Both the position numbers and the translations under genes were made by a program. Shown here in pieces: positions 9,484-19,206 of a stretch of DNA of 64,000 nucleotides (its first letter is position 1; every line of letters starts with the position of its first letter). The stretch comes from CAYSJU01 sp964431495 (GTDB lineage Bacteria > Omnitrophota > Gorgyraeia > Tantalellales > Tantalellaceae): positions 1-64,000 of the forward strand of contig CAYSJU010000003.1 of the NCBI GenBank assembly GCA_964431495.1, read 5' to 3'. Under the pieces are notes generated by a model. The model saw only the letters and a list, made by a program, of their open reading frames with translations, had not been told where the DNA came from and did not search any database.

Positions 9484-11172
9484 ATGGCAGATGATGCCGG
9501 ATTAAAGAGGGTGCTTGCCAACATAGAGCTGTCGAAAAAGAATATCGAGAACAGCGAGAATACCAAAGTCGTTGTCCTGGTCACGGGCAGTGAAGAGGAC
9601 AGGACGAGATGGCAAAAGCGCTTGGATAAGACAGCTCCTCACATTTTCAACAAGGACCGCAGCACGTTCATACTGTCCCTGCGGGAAAAAATAGGGAGCA
9701 AGGAAAGGGAAGGCAATTTTCTCGGTACCCTGCTTGCCTATTCCCGCCTCAAAGAAGAAGCGGACTCCTCAGGCATGGATTATCGCGGATCCGTGTCCCT
9801 GACTGGCATGCTGTTCGGAAGGGGCGAGAGGATGTCTCCTTTCACTCAAATAGAAGGGGATTGCAAGCCCGCTATCGCTTCTACGGCAGCGAACATTACG
9901 ATCGATGGGGAAAAGACAACTTTATCACAAGCCGAAGAATCGCTCATGTTCTTTACCGCAGTAGCCGGATATCTTGAAAAAAGGGGATTCAGGGGTATTT
10001 TGAATAAATGGGGGGACGAGACAGAGATACCTTCTATTGACCTCGGCGGCCATCCCGCTGAAAAAGATCCGCTGGCCGCGCACGATATCATAAAGTTCGT
10101 GTCAGTGCTGAACGTCACTGACGAGCTGGCAAAAGCAAAGGAGTGGATAGTCTGTAACGAAAAAAATGACATGATAGCCCAGCTCTCGCGTAATGAAAAA
10201 GAGGCCCTGATAAGCCAGCTGAAAGCCCTGGGTGTTAAGCCGGACAAAGACGGGGAATATTATGCCGGGATAAGCCTTGGCCCTGTTGCCGTTTCTTATC
10301 AGGTGATGGATATCTTAGAGGAGGTTTTTGCCGGGGATATCAGAGCGCAGGGGGTATCCATTGATTTTGACCCGTATGTCCTTATGGCGTTTGCCATGCG
10401 GGGGGATACGGACAGGTGGAAGGCTGTTCTGGAACAGGACGCGGGACCCCGGGCCCTGGCCGGGCCGCGGGGTATGGTGCCTGACTTTTTTGAGAAGATC
10501 AGCAAGGTAAGGGAGACATTCAAAGATAGATATAACAGGGAACTCAGTCTGAAGGTCCTTGACCTTGGAAAAGATGTTTTCTGGACGGATATAGGCCAGC
10601 ACACCGCCATGAGGAGAAAATACCTGGCATTGAACGATAAAGGGCCGTCGGGCATGATCGCGAGAAAAGTCGAAAACATCCCGGATGAACGTGATGAAAA
10701 CGGCAATATTATCATTAATTCAACGGTCGGTGACGGTATTGAAGTGAGAGATTCGGTGATAATCAACAGTTCTATCAATGGTACGGGCAAGATCAAGAGG
10801 AGCGTAGTAAAGGATTCGGGTCTCACCGACGTTGATATGACAGACGCTTTTTCCATCCTTAGTTTCCGGGCCGGCAAGACCATGCTCAAGAAAAACAGCG
10901 GCATCTATAGATCCATCGGCAGCGCGCGGGACCCCCTGGTACTGGAGGAGGGGATGCGTCACGGCACACTGCTGACCAGGAGCGGCCCCGTTGATATGAT
11001 GGTGGCGGAATCAACGGACCTGAGGGATAAAGACAATACCTATAATGTTCCCATCTTCGCTAATAAGATATCGTTCGGAGAAGCTTACAACGAGATGTTC
11101 GGCGTGAGCGCTGAAGAGCTGGAGAAAAGAAGAGAGGGAGCGATAGACGCCGTAAGCCGCGGGAAGAATTGA
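9484..11172 (+). CDS. Putative sugar-1-phosphate nucleotidyltransferase with beta-helix domain
   Basis: The signature GRGERMSPFT followed by CKP (G112-R116 onward, counting from 9484) matches the nucleotide-binding loop G-x-G-x-R-(L/M)-x-P-x-T...KP of NDP-sugar pyrophosphorylases. Residues ~400-480 have hexapeptide-like repeats (GDGIEVRDSVI and similar) typical of the C-terminal left-handed beta-helix in such enzymes. The first ~80 residues are an unrecognised helical extension. I chose ATG 9484 because AAGGAG sits 9 nt before it; the in-frame TTG at 9475 directly abuts that site. With PMM and PMI next in the operon it could make GDP-mannose from mannose-1-phosphate, but the nucleotide and sugar are inferred from context only. 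Confidence 0.65.
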   Translation: MADDAGLKRVLANIELSKKNIENSENTKVVVLVTGSEEDRTRWQKRLDKTAPHIFNKDRSTFILSLREKIGSKEREGNFLGTLLAYSRLKEEADSSGMDYRGSVSLTGMLFGRGERMSPFTQIEGDCKPAIASTAANITIDGEKTTLSQAEESLMFFTAVAGYLEKRGFRGILNKWGDETEIPSIDLGGHPAEKDPLAAHDIIKFVSVLNVTDELAKAKEWIVCNEKNDMIAQLSRNEKEALISQLKALGVKPDKDGEYYAGISLGPVAVSYQVMDILEEVFAGDIRAQGVSIDFDPYVLMAFAMRGDTDRWKAVLEQDAGPRALAGPRGMVPDFFEKISKVRETFKDRYNRELSLKVLDLGKDVFWTDIGQHTAMRRKYLALNDKGPSGMIARKVENIPDERDENGNIIINSTVGDGIEVRDSVIINSSINGTGKIKRSVVKDSGLTDVDMTDAFSILSFRAGKTMLKKNSGIYRSIGSARDPLVLEEGMRHGTLLTRSGPVDMMVAESTDLRDKDNTYNVPIFANKISFGEAYNEMFGVSAEELEKRREGAIDAVSRGKN

Positions 11173-11176
11173 TGAT

Positions 11177-12889
11177 ATGAACGAAAAATTCAAAAGATTG
11201 AGGTTCGGCACGAGCGGGCTCAGGGATACGGTCGAGAACATGAGTGATATGGAGTGTTACATAAATACGAGGGGGTTCATTGCTTATCTGGAAAAGACAG
11301 GCGAATTTAAGGCTGGAAGCGCGGTCGCTCTGGGAGGCGACCGCAGGCCGAGCACTCCAAGGATCAAGGGAGCCGTGGCTGCCGCTATACGGGACATGGG
11401 CGGAAAGGCCGATGACCAGGGGCTTACCATTAGCCAGGCGCTCGCCTCTTACGCCATGAAGAGGGGCATCCCCGGCGTAATGGTAACGGGCAGCCACATA
11501 CCCGCGGACAGGAACGGGATAAAGTTCACGAAAAGGTCAGGGGAGGTATTGAAGTCGGATGAAGAGGACATCCTGGCCAGCGTTGCCGGAGAGAGAAACA
11601 AGGTGAACGCCACACCATCTCATGGTCTCCTGTTCGACGAAAAAGGAATGTTCAACTCCGGTGCGGCGGATGATGCCATGGCGCTCTTAAAGGGTGATGA
11701 ATATGAAGGAGAAGCGGTAAGTGAATATATCGACCGTTATGTGGATGTATTTGGCGGTTCATTCCTAAAAGGCGCGGAAGTGTTTTTGTACCAGCATTCA
11801 GCAGTGGGAAGGGACACGGTAAAGACGATTTTCGAACGTCTCGGAGCAGAAGTCATGGCTCCGGAGTCGCTCCGAAGTTCGGAATTTGTCCCGGTGGACA
11901 CGGAAAGTGTTTCGAGTGAGACTATGGCCGTCTTCAGGAAGACCATGAACGAAAAAGCGCTGGATATCGGTATATCCCTTGACGGTGATTCTGACAGGCC
12001 CCTTCTGGTATATCGTGTTTACCGTAACGGCAAGCCAACGGATGAAGTAAAATATGTGACCGGAGATATACTGGGACTCTTAACAGTGCTGGGGCTTGAG
12101 GAAATGGGTGTCCGGATAAACGCTGCCGCCGTTCCTGTAAGCGCTAATGACGCAATCGCAGAAGTGTTTATAAATAAAGGAGTTGAGCTGATGCAGACAA
12201 AGATAGGTTCACCATACGTTATTGCGGCGATGAACGAGTCCCTGAAAAACCATGCCGGAGTTTCATGGAATGTATTTTCATGGGAGTCCAATGGCGGTTT
12301 TCTCACCGGATCGGATCTTGATATAAACCATAAGACGCTTAAAGCCCTTCCCACAAGGGACGCGGTACTGCCCTTACTATGTGTTATAAGGATGGCAAAT
12401 GCCAGAGGTATCCCGATCTCTGATCTGATCAACAAGCTTTCCGGCCGTTTCACATGCGCTGACAGAAAAAAAGAATTTCCCGTGGAAAAAAGTAAAGCAG
12501 TTATTCAGTTCATTTCTCCAGCGCAGGAGCAAGATGTCAGCCAGGTGGATTTTAACGAGGATGGGACAGCCCTTGTCACATATTTGAATGGAAACGCGCG
12601 AAAATTTGATACCGGAAGTGAGTTTCATGATATCAAGGAAAAACTGCAGTCGGTTTTTACCGGTAAGCACGGGTTTTCCGGTATAAAAGGCATAAATTAT
12701 ATCGACGGCGTAAGGATATTTTTCTCTAACGGCGAGATATCCCATTTAAGGCCGTCCGGAAATGCCCCGGAGTTCAGGAACTACGCTATCGCAGACACTC
12801 CGAAACGGGCAAAAGAGATAGTAGCAATAGGCCTGGAAAAGGTAATACCGGCTCTCGCTGAGAAGGTAAGGGGGAGTTCCGGACAATAA
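11177..12889 (+). CDS. Phosphomannomutase/phosphoglucomutase family enzyme, intact active site
   Basis: Alpha-D-phosphohexomutase of 570 aa, slightly longer than usual. The catalytic phosphoserine loop TGSHIP (S106), metal loop DGDSD (269-273), sugar-specificity loop (WESNGG) and phosphate loop RPSGNAPEF (from R525) are all present. It interconverts hexose-1- and hexose-6-phosphate in the cytoplasm; mannose is favoured because a PMI follows 15 nt later and a nucleotidyltransferase precedes by 4 nt. It can serve GDP-mannose synthesis, or in the other direction feed mannose-1-phosphate from the GH130 phosphorylase (22866) into glycolysis. The giant at 2455 has a decayed homologue of this protein. 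Confidence 0.85.
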   Translation: MNEKFKRLRFGTSGLRDTVENMSDMECYINTRGFIAYLEKTGEFKAGSAVALGGDRRPSTPRIKGAVAAAIRDMGGKADDQGLTISQALASYAMKRGIPGVMVTGSHIPADRNGIKFTKRSGEVLKSDEEDILASVAGERNKVNATPSHGLLFDEKGMFNSGAADDAMALLKGDEYEGEAVSEYIDRYVDVFGGSFLKGAEVFLYQHSAVGRDTVKTIFERLGAEVMAPESLRSSEFVPVDTESVSSETMAVFRKTMNEKALDIGISLDGDSDRPLLVYRVYRNGKPTDEVKYVTGDILGLLTVLGLEEMGVRINAAAVPVSANDAIAEVFINKGVELMQTKIGSPYVIAAMNESLKNHAGVSWNVFSWESNGGFLTGSDLDINHKTLKALPTRDAVLPLLCVIRMANARGIPISDLINKLSGRFTCADRKKEFPVEKSKAVIQFISPAQEQDVSQVDFNEDGTALVTYLNGNARKFDTGSEFHDIKEKLQSVFTGKHGFSGIKGINYIDGVRIFFSNGEISHLRPSGNAPEFRNYAIADTPKRAKEIVAIGLEKVIPALAEKVRGSSGQ

Positions 12890-12904
12890 CAGGGGAAGGA
12901 TTAA

Positions 12905-14092
12905 ATGAAGACAGGCAATAATTCTTCAGAGGAGAAAATAATCAGCGCTATAGAGAACGGCAGTCCCATATATCTGAGGCCTTATAAGGAACCGAAGATA
13001 TGGGGGACGGGCGGTATAGGCGAATACTGGTATGGAGCTGAGGCAGGAGGTAAGAGCTCTATCGCTGTTGTCAGCGGTGAAACCATTCCCATGGCCAGGA
13101 TAATGGAACTCGTGCCGGAGAAGATCCTCGGGCAGGATGTGGTCAATGCCTTTGGCCGCCTGCTCCCGCTGGTGAAGATATTGACGCCAAAGGACCGGTT
13201 ATCCGTCCAGTTCCACGACGCGAAGAATGAGCTGTGGGTGGTAACGGGCATTAACAGGTCCATAGCCGGGGAGCATCCAACGCTCATAATCGGGTTTGAT
13301 CCCGAGGCTGTCGGAAAATACGGCGAGCAGATCAAAGATAAGTACAGGGAAGCCCTCGAAAGATACGGCAAGGCCTTGAACATGCTCATAGATGAACTTG
13401 AAAAACAGGGGGATAAAGATACACTGACAGAGGCCGGCGATGTCATTGCCGCGATCCCGGATATCAAAGACAAAAGCGAGAGCATATCCAGGCTTATTGA
13501 GCAGGTTTTGGACGGGAAAAAGGAGTTGGAAAGTTACTATAATCATCTTTCCGTTGAGCCCGGGGATGTGATCCCGGTCCCGCAGGGGACCCTGCACGCG
13601 CTGGGGCCGGGCATTGAGGTTGTTGAACCGCAGATACCAGGACCGACCCAGTCGCTGGAGGATGGAGCGACCTACCCTGTCAGGTATTACTTTCCGGATT
13701 ATCCGAGAAAAGGGGCTGAAAAGAGGCTTGACATTGACAGGATTAACGAGATAAGGGTCCAGGTCTGTGGCATGGGAGAGCCTGATATCATTGAGGAAAC
13801 CGCTACTGTCCGGGTGGAACGTCTTCCGGGCGGGTTTGAGGATAAAGGCATGGAAGTACGCAGGATAAGCATGAGTAAAGGCGCTGAGCTGGGATATGAC
13901 GATGTTAAAAGCTTTCATACCATGGTTGCGGTCAAAGGCGGCGCAAAGGTCATTATTGGCGGCAGTGGCCATGACATTCCGAAAGCGGTTCCCGGAGGGG
14001 AGATGTTGCTTGTTCCCGCATCTTCCAGGGGGTATAAGATAACAGCGGAAGAGCAAACCCAGATCGTAGATACATTTACACCGGTATCGTGA
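12905..14092 (+). CDS. manA: Type I mannose-6-phosphate isomerase
   Basis: Zinc-dependent cupin isomerase converting mannose-6-phosphate to fructose-6-phosphate. The metal site is complete: QFH (Q102, H104) and E109 in one strand and H231 in GTLHALG, followed by VEPQ. The PMI helical insert is at ~140-220. A C-terminal cupin (~300-395, VAVKGGAKVIIGG) completes the fold. The length of 395 aa is normal. It is the third gene of the operon, after GGGGAAGGATTAA. No terminator is seen before the mannan-locus promoter. Confidence 0.85.
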   Translation: MKTGNNSSEEKIISAIENGSPIYLRPYKEPKIWGTGGIGEYWYGAEAGGKSSIAVVSGETIPMARIMELVPEKILGQDVVNAFGRLLPLVKILTPKDRLSVQFHDAKNELWVVTGINRSIAGEHPTLIIGFDPEAVGKYGEQIKDKYREALERYGKALNMLIDELEKQGDKDTLTEAGDVIAAIPDIKDKSESISRLIEQVLDGKKELESYYNHLSVEPGDVIPVPQGTLHALGPGIEVVEPQIPGPTQSLEDGATYPVRYYFPDYPRKGAEKRLDIDRINEIRVQVCGMGEPDIIEETATVRVERLPGGFEDKGMEVRRISMSKGAELGYDDVKSFHTMVAVKGGAKVIIGGSGHDIPKAVPGGEMLLVPASSRGYKITAEEQTQIVDTFTPVS

Positions 14093-14121
14093 TCGGGATT
14101 TGTGTGTTAAGAATCGATAAG

Positions 14122-14150
14122 TTGACAAAATAGCAGATTTTTTGTAAAAT
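14122..14150 (+). promoter_or_regulatory. Promoter of the mannan-utilisation operon
   Basis: TTGACA (14122-14127), a 17-nt spacer and TAAAAT (14145-14150). A very AT-rich ~60-nt leader without an obvious Shine-Dalgarno leads to ATG 14217. A binding site for the ROK regulator at 20292 might be expected here, but I see no convincing palindrome. Confidence 0.75.
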
Positions 14151-14216
14151 AATATTGTTTATATGCTCTTTTTTATTGTTTTTAATTCATTTTTTATAAA
14201 AGAATTTTAAAAACTT

Positions 14217-15128
14217 ATGGAAAAAGAAACATTCTGGCAAAAACTCAACAGACAAAAGAGCTCTTATCTATTCATAGCATTACCCGCTATACTGTTTTTC
14301 ATCTTTCAGCTTGTCCCATTGATCGCCTCGTTTTTTCTTTCTTTCACCGAATATAATGTTGTCCATATGCCCAAATTCGTGGGTCTGCAGAATTATAAGA
14401 GCATCCTTTTTGACGATCCCTTATTCTGGAAAGCTATGCGAAATACCGTATTTTATGTCGCGGGAGTTGTTCCGATAGGTATTTGTGTATCGCTTTTACT
14501 GGCGGTAGCTATAGACCAGAAGATCAAATTCAAGAACTTCTTTAAATCCCTGTTCTTCCTGCCCACGGTTACCGCGATCATCGCGGTATCCGTTATATGG
14601 AAATGGCTGTATGCCGGCGAGAAGTACGGGCTCTTTAATTTTTTCCTGATAAAATTTGGGAGACAGCCGATAGACTGGCTGGCCAGCCCTGAATGGACCC
14701 TGCCGTCCATCATGATAATGTCCGTTTGGGCCGGCGTAGGGTATAACATGATCCTTTTTCTCTCCGGTCTTCAGACCATCCCCAATACCATGTATGAGGC
14801 CGCTGAGATAGACGGTGCAGGGTTCTGGAGGAAATTCTTTCATATAACGCTGCCGTTGCTGAAACCGACACTGGTATTCGTGTCACTGATGAGCCTTATC
14901 TTCAGTTTCCAGGTCTTTGAGCAGGTGTATATTATGACCGGCGAGCAGGGAGGCATCGGAGGGGTATTAAACTCTGCGCTTACTATTGTTGCTTATCTGT
15001 ATGATAAAGGATTTATGAAGTTTCAGATGGGATATGCTTCGGCTCTGGCCTATGTCATCGCTTTTTGCGTGTTTATACTTACTATGGTCAATAAAAGTCT
15101 TATGGGAGAATCTAGAGTAGATTACTAG
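14217..15128 (+). CDS. Sugar ABC transporter permease, MalF/LacF type
   Basis: CUT1-family inner-membrane permease (303 aa) with six hydrophobic segments. The EAA loop EAAEIDGAGFWRKFFHITLPLLKPT (about residues 190-214), which docks the ATPase, is intact. It is followed 22 nt later by the MalG-type partner. The solute-binding protein is at 21625. No ATPase is encoded in the locus, which is common for CUT1 systems sharing one MsmK-type ATPase. The likely cargo is manno-oligosaccharide, inferred from the adjacent GH113 and GH130 genes. Confidence 0.85.
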   Translation: MEKETFWQKLNRQKSSYLFIALPAILFFIFQLVPLIASFFLSFTEYNVVHMPKFVGLQNYKSILFDDPLFWKAMRNTVFYVAGVVPIGICVSLLLAVAIDQKIKFKNFFKSLFFLPTVTAIIAVSVIWKWLYAGEKYGLFNFFLIKFGRQPIDWLASPEWTLPSIMIMSVWAGVGYNMILFLSGLQTIPNTMYEAAEIDGAGFWRKFFHITLPLLKPTLVFVSLMSLIFSFQVFEQVYIMTGEQGGIGGVLNSALTIVAYLYDKGFMKFQMGYASALAYVIAFCVFILTMVNKSLMGESRVDY

Positions 15129-15150
15129 AGGAAGATGGAGACGGATTAAA

Positions 15151-16005
15151 ATGGCAGCTGTTCACGAAATAGGCATAAGAAAAGACTCGTTGGGGATAAA
15201 GACGTATATCTACATATTCCTTATCGCGGGCGCGGTCACCATGGCCATTCCTTATGTGTGGATGTTCGTGACCTCGATCAAACCCCTTGAAGAGATACAG
15301 GCTTTTCCCCCGAGCTTTATCGTCAAGAACCCCACGATCGAGCCTTACCAGGATCTTTTTCGCATGGTTCCCATGATCAGGTACTTGTTCAACAGTATCT
15401 TTGTGGCCGGCTGTATAACGTTATTCAATGTTTTCGCGACATCCCTTGCCGGGTACGCGTTCGCCAAACACAGGTTTTGGGGAAGGGACAAGATATTTTT
15501 TGTGTTCCTTGCCTCGCTCATGATACCGTGGCAGGTGAACATAATACCGGGTTTTATCATCGTAAAGAATCTCGGCTGGCTGAACACGTATAAAGGCCTT
15601 ATCATACCGTCGATGGCGTGGTGCGCGTTCGGTATTTTCATTAACCGGCAGTTCATCTACAGCATACCGGATGACCTTATTGATGCCGCCAGGATCGATG
15701 GGTGCAGCGAGTTCAGGATATACATATCTGTAATATTACCCCTGATAAAGCCGGTCCTGGCTACATTGGCGATATTCACGTTTTTGCAGCAATGGAATAA
15801 TTTCGTATGGCCCCTGGTTATCATACACAACAGCAGCATGCGGACGATCCCCCTGGGCCTGGCGGTCCTTACCGGGCAGTTCGGTGCCAATTATGCCATG
15901 GTAATGGCAGGCGCGGTAGTGGCCACCATCCCCATGCTTGTGGTATATCTGATGTTCCAGAAATACATTATTAGAGGAATAGCCCTGACAGAGTTGAAGG
16001 GATGA
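15151..16005 (+). CDS. Sugar ABC transporter permease, MalG type
   Basis: Partner permease of 284 aa with six membrane segments and an EAA-type loop (DAARIDGCSEFRIYISVILP, about residues 176-195). It probably forms a heterodimer with the protein at 14217. The stop overlaps the next frame, and GGGAAGGA just after it serves the following lipoprotein gene. Confidence 0.85.
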   Translation: MAAVHEIGIRKDSLGIKTYIYIFLIAGAVTMAIPYVWMFVTSIKPLEEIQAFPPSFIVKNPTIEPYQDLFRMVPMIRYLFNSIFVAGCITLFNVFATSLAGYAFAKHRFWGRDKIFFVFLASLMIPWQVNIIPGFIIVKNLGWLNTYKGLIIPSMAWCAFGIFINRQFIYSIPDDLIDAARIDGCSEFRIYISVILPLIKPVLATLAIFTFLQQWNNFVWPLVIIHNSSMRTIPLGLAVLTGQFGANYAMVMAGAVVATIPMLVVYLMFQKYIIRGIALTELKG

Positions 16006-16031
16006 CATATTTGGGAAGGATGAGAGAACGG

Positions 16032-17708
16032 ATGAAAAAAACAGTGATTCTGATGACACTATTAGTATTTTCAACATGTTTGCTGAACTACGGTTGCGCG
16101 AAAAAAGAAGAGCCGCCTGCCGTGGGAGAAAAAGCCGTTGGCTCCGGGAATAAGCCGATAGCTTCATTAGAGATCGTGGAAGTCGCGCCGGACACCCCGC
16201 TCTATTACATTCCAGTTGCTGCCGCGGAGGCTTCAAGTTTTGACACGACCCCTGACTGGGCGCCGGCGCCGAACCCGATGGGTGCCGCGGATGAGGATAC
16301 ATTGACAAGGTGGTCGAGTGATTACGAGGAAGCGTCCCAGTGGATATACTTTGACCTCGGGGGTGAGAGCGTTGTTAACAACGTTATCATCCGGTGGGAA
16401 AGGGCCTACGCCAGTAAATACAGGATACTTGTCTCGAAGAACGCGAAAAAGTGGCAGGAGGTATACCGGGAAGAGAACTGTAAGGGCGGGGCCATGGAAG
16501 CCGAGTTCCCCCCGGTAAAGTGCCGCTATATCAAGATACTGGGCACGGAAAAAGTGGAAGAAAATTGGGGTATATCGATATGGGAAGTTGAGATATTCGG
16601 GCCCAAAAGCCACAATCCTTCGGCAACAGTCCCTAAAGAGGAGTATCTTGCCAGGGGAGAAGACGAGTCCAAAAGAAAAGAAGCGGACAAGCTGATGGAA
16701 GAACTGTCTGCCCCGGTTGTTCCTCTCAATGAAAGATCTTTCCAGCAGGGGGCCGTGTACACTTCCTGGATGGCGGATGAGCTGTCAACGCCCGCGTCGG
16801 ATTTTACGCTTATCCGCCTGCGGGAGATGGGTTTTGATACAATATCGATAATGATCCCCGCGTACCAGGATGATCTTGATTCAAAGGTGGTCTTTACCAA
16901 TGACAAGCCAGACGGAGACACCCCGACCGATGAATCCCTGAAACACGCGGTGGAGACCTGCCATAAGCTCGGCTTGAGGGTCATGATGAAGCCTCATGTC
17001 GATCCGCGGACGGACGAAGCCAGGATAAACATCATTCCTTCCGAAGAATGGTTTGACTCCTATAAGGAGTTCATCTTGAGGTACGCGGTTTTCTCTCAGG
17101 AGAACAATGTGGAGATATTATCAGTGGGAACGGAACTCGAAGGGACAACTTTTGACGTCTGGAACCCAAGGTGGAAGGATATCATAGCGAAGGTCCGGGA
17201 GATCTTTAAAGGCCAGCTTACCTACTCAGCGAACTGGACAGAGTATAAGGAAGTCCCGTTCTGGAACGAATTGGATTATATAGGCATTGACGCGTATTTT
17301 CCACTGACTACCAAGAACGATCCTACCCTGGAGGAACTGGTGGCAGCATGGGATAAGAAGGCCGATGAGATGCAGGAATGGCTCAAGGGAAAGGGGCTTA
17401 TTGATAAAGGCATCATTCTGACCGAAATAGGATATACTTCAACGGATGGCACCAACCGGCAGCCATGGGTAGCTATATCAAACCGGGAAGACCAACGGGA
17501 ACAGGCCGATTGCTTACAGGCGATGTTCGAGTCCTTCAGCAATAGGCCGTGGTTCAAGGGATATTATCTCTGGCAGTATATGCCGCAGGAGAGGTGGAGC
17601 CCGCTTGGTTTTACGATTAACGATAAAAAAGCGGAAGAAGTGGTGACGAAGTGGCTTAAAAAGTTCGAGAAAAAGGAAGAAGAAATGCAAAAAGGAGGTT
17701 TTAAATGA
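16032..17708 (+). CDS. GH113-like beta-mannanase lipoprotein with discoidin (F5/8C) domain
   Basis: The start ATG 16032 is preferred over 16002: GGGAAGGA lies 11 nt upstream and it gives a clean signal peptide with a Cys after ...LLNYGC. The lipobox is imperfect. Residues ~55-185 match a discoidin/CBM32-type module (RWSSDY, WIYFDLGG, KYRILVSKNAKKW). Residues ~225-550 resemble the GH113 TIM barrel; candidate acid/base is E368 in VGTELEG and nucleophile E465 in LTEIGYTS. It probably acts outside the inner membrane on beta-1,4-mannan. It shares many motifs with the protein at 19207. Overlaps the next gene by 4 nt. Confidence 0.75.
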   Translation: MKKTVILMTLLVFSTCLLNYGCAKKEEPPAVGEKAVGSGNKPIASLEIVEVAPDTPLYYIPVAAAEASSFDTTPDWAPAPNPMGAADEDTLTRWSSDYEEASQWIYFDLGGESVVNNVIIRWERAYASKYRILVSKNAKKWQEVYREENCKGGAMEAEFPPVKCRYIKILGTEKVEENWGISIWEVEIFGPKSHNPSATVPKEEYLARGEDESKRKEADKLMEELSAPVVPLNERSFQQGAVYTSWMADELSTPASDFTLIRLREMGFDTISIMIPAYQDDLDSKVVFTNDKPDGDTPTDESLKHAVETCHKLGLRVMMKPHVDPRTDEARINIIPSEEWFDSYKEFILRYAVFSQENNVEILSVGTELEGTTFDVWNPRWKDIIAKVREIFKGQLTYSANWTEYKEVPFWNELDYIGIDAYFPLTTKNDPTLEELVAAWDKKADEMQEWLKGKGLIDKGIILTEIGYTSTDGTNRQPWVAISNREDQREQADCLQAMFESFSNRPWFKGYYLWQYMPQERWSPLGFTINDKKAEEVVTKWLKKFEKKEEEMQKGGFK

Positions 17709-18298
17709 AAAAGGTAGCACTTGTACTTGCTTTGGCTGGTCTGCTTTTCGGGGCATCTTTTGTCTGTGAAGCGGCGGAAGAGACGGTTCTCTTTGATTTT
17801 GAGAACGGCCTGCAGGGATGGGACATTCCGGACTGGGCTTATGAAAAGCCCGATCATGTCCAGAAGGAGATCAAGCCTTCGAATAATTTCGCGAAGCAGG
17901 GGAAGCAGAGCCTTGAGATCGATGTGGAGTTTCCAGGCGGCAGGTGGACCGGCGCCATCGTGGAGGTCATGCAGTATTTCGACTGGAGCGAATACAGCGC
18001 GATAGCTTACGACATATACCTTCCCGCGAACGCGCCACTCGGTTTGAAGACACAGATGATCCTTACCGTCGGCGACGCGTGGAAATGGGTTGAGATGAGC
18101 AGGTCTTATAACCTGATCCCGGGACAATGGGTTACTATAAAGGCTGACCTGAAGGCAGGAAGCATAGACTGGAGAAGGGTGCAGGTCGATGATGCTTTTC
18201 GCCAGGATGTAAGGAAAGTAGACATAAGGGTTATATCAAACGGGAAACCGGCATATACGGGACCTATATATCTTGATAATATAAGACTTATAAAGTAA
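17705..18298 (+). CDS. Secreted jelly-roll carbohydrate-binding protein
   Basis: A signal peptide (residues 1-~24, cleavage after CEA) is followed by one ~170-aa beta-rich domain: FDFENGLQGW start, IYLPANAP, WVTIKADL, and YTGPIYLDNIRL end. This is the pattern of CBM27/CBM11-like modules that flank mannanases. It is preceded by AAAAGGAGG. It is homologous to the lipoprotein at 18440 and has no catalytic domain, so it probably captures manno-oligosaccharide in the periplasm or at the surface. The exact CBM family cannot be fixed by eye. Confidence 0.65.
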   Translation: MKKVALVLALAGLLFGASFVCEAAEETVLFDFENGLQGWDIPDWAYEKPDHVQKEIKPSNNFAKQGKQSLEIDVEFPGGRWTGAIVEVMQYFDWSEYSAIAYDIYLPANAPLGLKTQMILTVGDAWKWVEMSRSYNLIPGQWVTIKADLKAGSIDWRRVQVDDAFRQDVRKVDIRVISNGKPAYTGPIYLDNIRLIK

Positions 18299-18439
18299 TA
18301 AGGATCGATCAGTCTGTCCGATAAATGGTTTTAATAAGATCCAGGCTCGCGGTATAGCTGGAAGGGATTTTCTCTCTAGCCGGGTAATATCCATGCTTTG
18401 CCTGGAATAGAGCATAAAATTAACGAAAGGAAAGAAGGG

Positions 18440-19123
18440 ATGAGGAATCTTCGGTTTGATTTGTTCGTGTTGTGTGTGGTTCTGGTCACCTCTTTTTCGG
18501 TTTTGCTTACCGGATGCGGCAGGAAAGCGTTGGAAGAAAAGGCCGGGAAACCGTCGAAAGAGGCAGGCAGTGAAGCCGTGCCGTCCACAAAACCCATAAC
18601 GGAAGAAAGGGTGTTTTATAACTTTGAGACGGACCTGCATGGCTGGGAGGTTCCCGTATGGGCGAAAAGCAAAACCGATTATGTGGCCACCGAAGCGGTG
18701 CTCTCCAGTGACGCGGCATCCCATGGGAATTCCAGCATGAAAGTGATGACGGATTTTCCCGGAGATATCTGGTCTGCCGGGCTCGTGGAAATACAGCATT
18801 ACCTGGACATTAGCCCATACAGGGTCATAAGCGCGGATATTTATCTGCCGGCGGACGCCCCTGTCGGGCTCAAGGCCAAATTGATCCTTACCGTTGGCAG
18901 CAACTGGAAATTTGTTGAGATGAACAGAAGCGTGCTGCTTATCCCCGGGGAATGGACCACGATCACCGCCAGCATCGAACCTGGAAGCTATGACTGGAAA
19001 AGGGTTGTCCCCAATGAGGAATTCGCGAAAGATGTAAGGAAGATAGCCATAAGAATAGTGTCTAACCGGAAGCCGAAGTATTCCGGCCCGATATATATTG
19101 ATAACGTGAGGGTTGGCAGATAA
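18440..19123 (+). CDS. Jelly-roll carbohydrate-binding lipoprotein
   Basis: Start ATG 18440 gives a lipoprotein signal with lipobox LLTGC; the upstream ATG at 18398 would spoil it. After a linker, the ~170-aa domain (FNFETDLHGW, IYLPADAP, YSGPIYIDNVRV) parallels the protein at 17705, so the two are paralogues: one lipidated, one soluble. The context is the mannan locus. Confidence 0.65.
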   Translation: MRNLRFDLFVLCVVLVTSFSVLLTGCGRKALEEKAGKPSKEAGSEAVPSTKPITEERVFYNFETDLHGWEVPVWAKSKTDYVATEAVLSSDAASHGNSSMKVMTDFPGDIWSAGLVEIQHYLDISPYRVISADIYLPADAPVGLKAKLILTVGSNWKFVEMNRSVLLIPGEWTTITASIEPGSYDWKRVVPNEEFAKDVRKIAIRIVSNRKPKYSGPIYIDNVRVGR

Positions 19124-19206
19124 ATCCGATAATGCAGGGGTTCTATCCATCGAACGCCGAATTCAGGATCGGATAAATCCGCCTCCCGCAAAAGAAAGGA
19201 CAGGGG

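Noticed and set aside
13199..14128. 309-codon open frame on the minus strand over the PMI gene
   Set aside because: It is a mirror of the PMI coding frame, with no ribosome site, low-complexity residue use and no recognisable motif.
18236..19150. 304-codon minus-strand frame over the binding-protein genes
   Set aside because: Antisense shadow of two genes that have signal peptides, ribosome sites and homologous domains.
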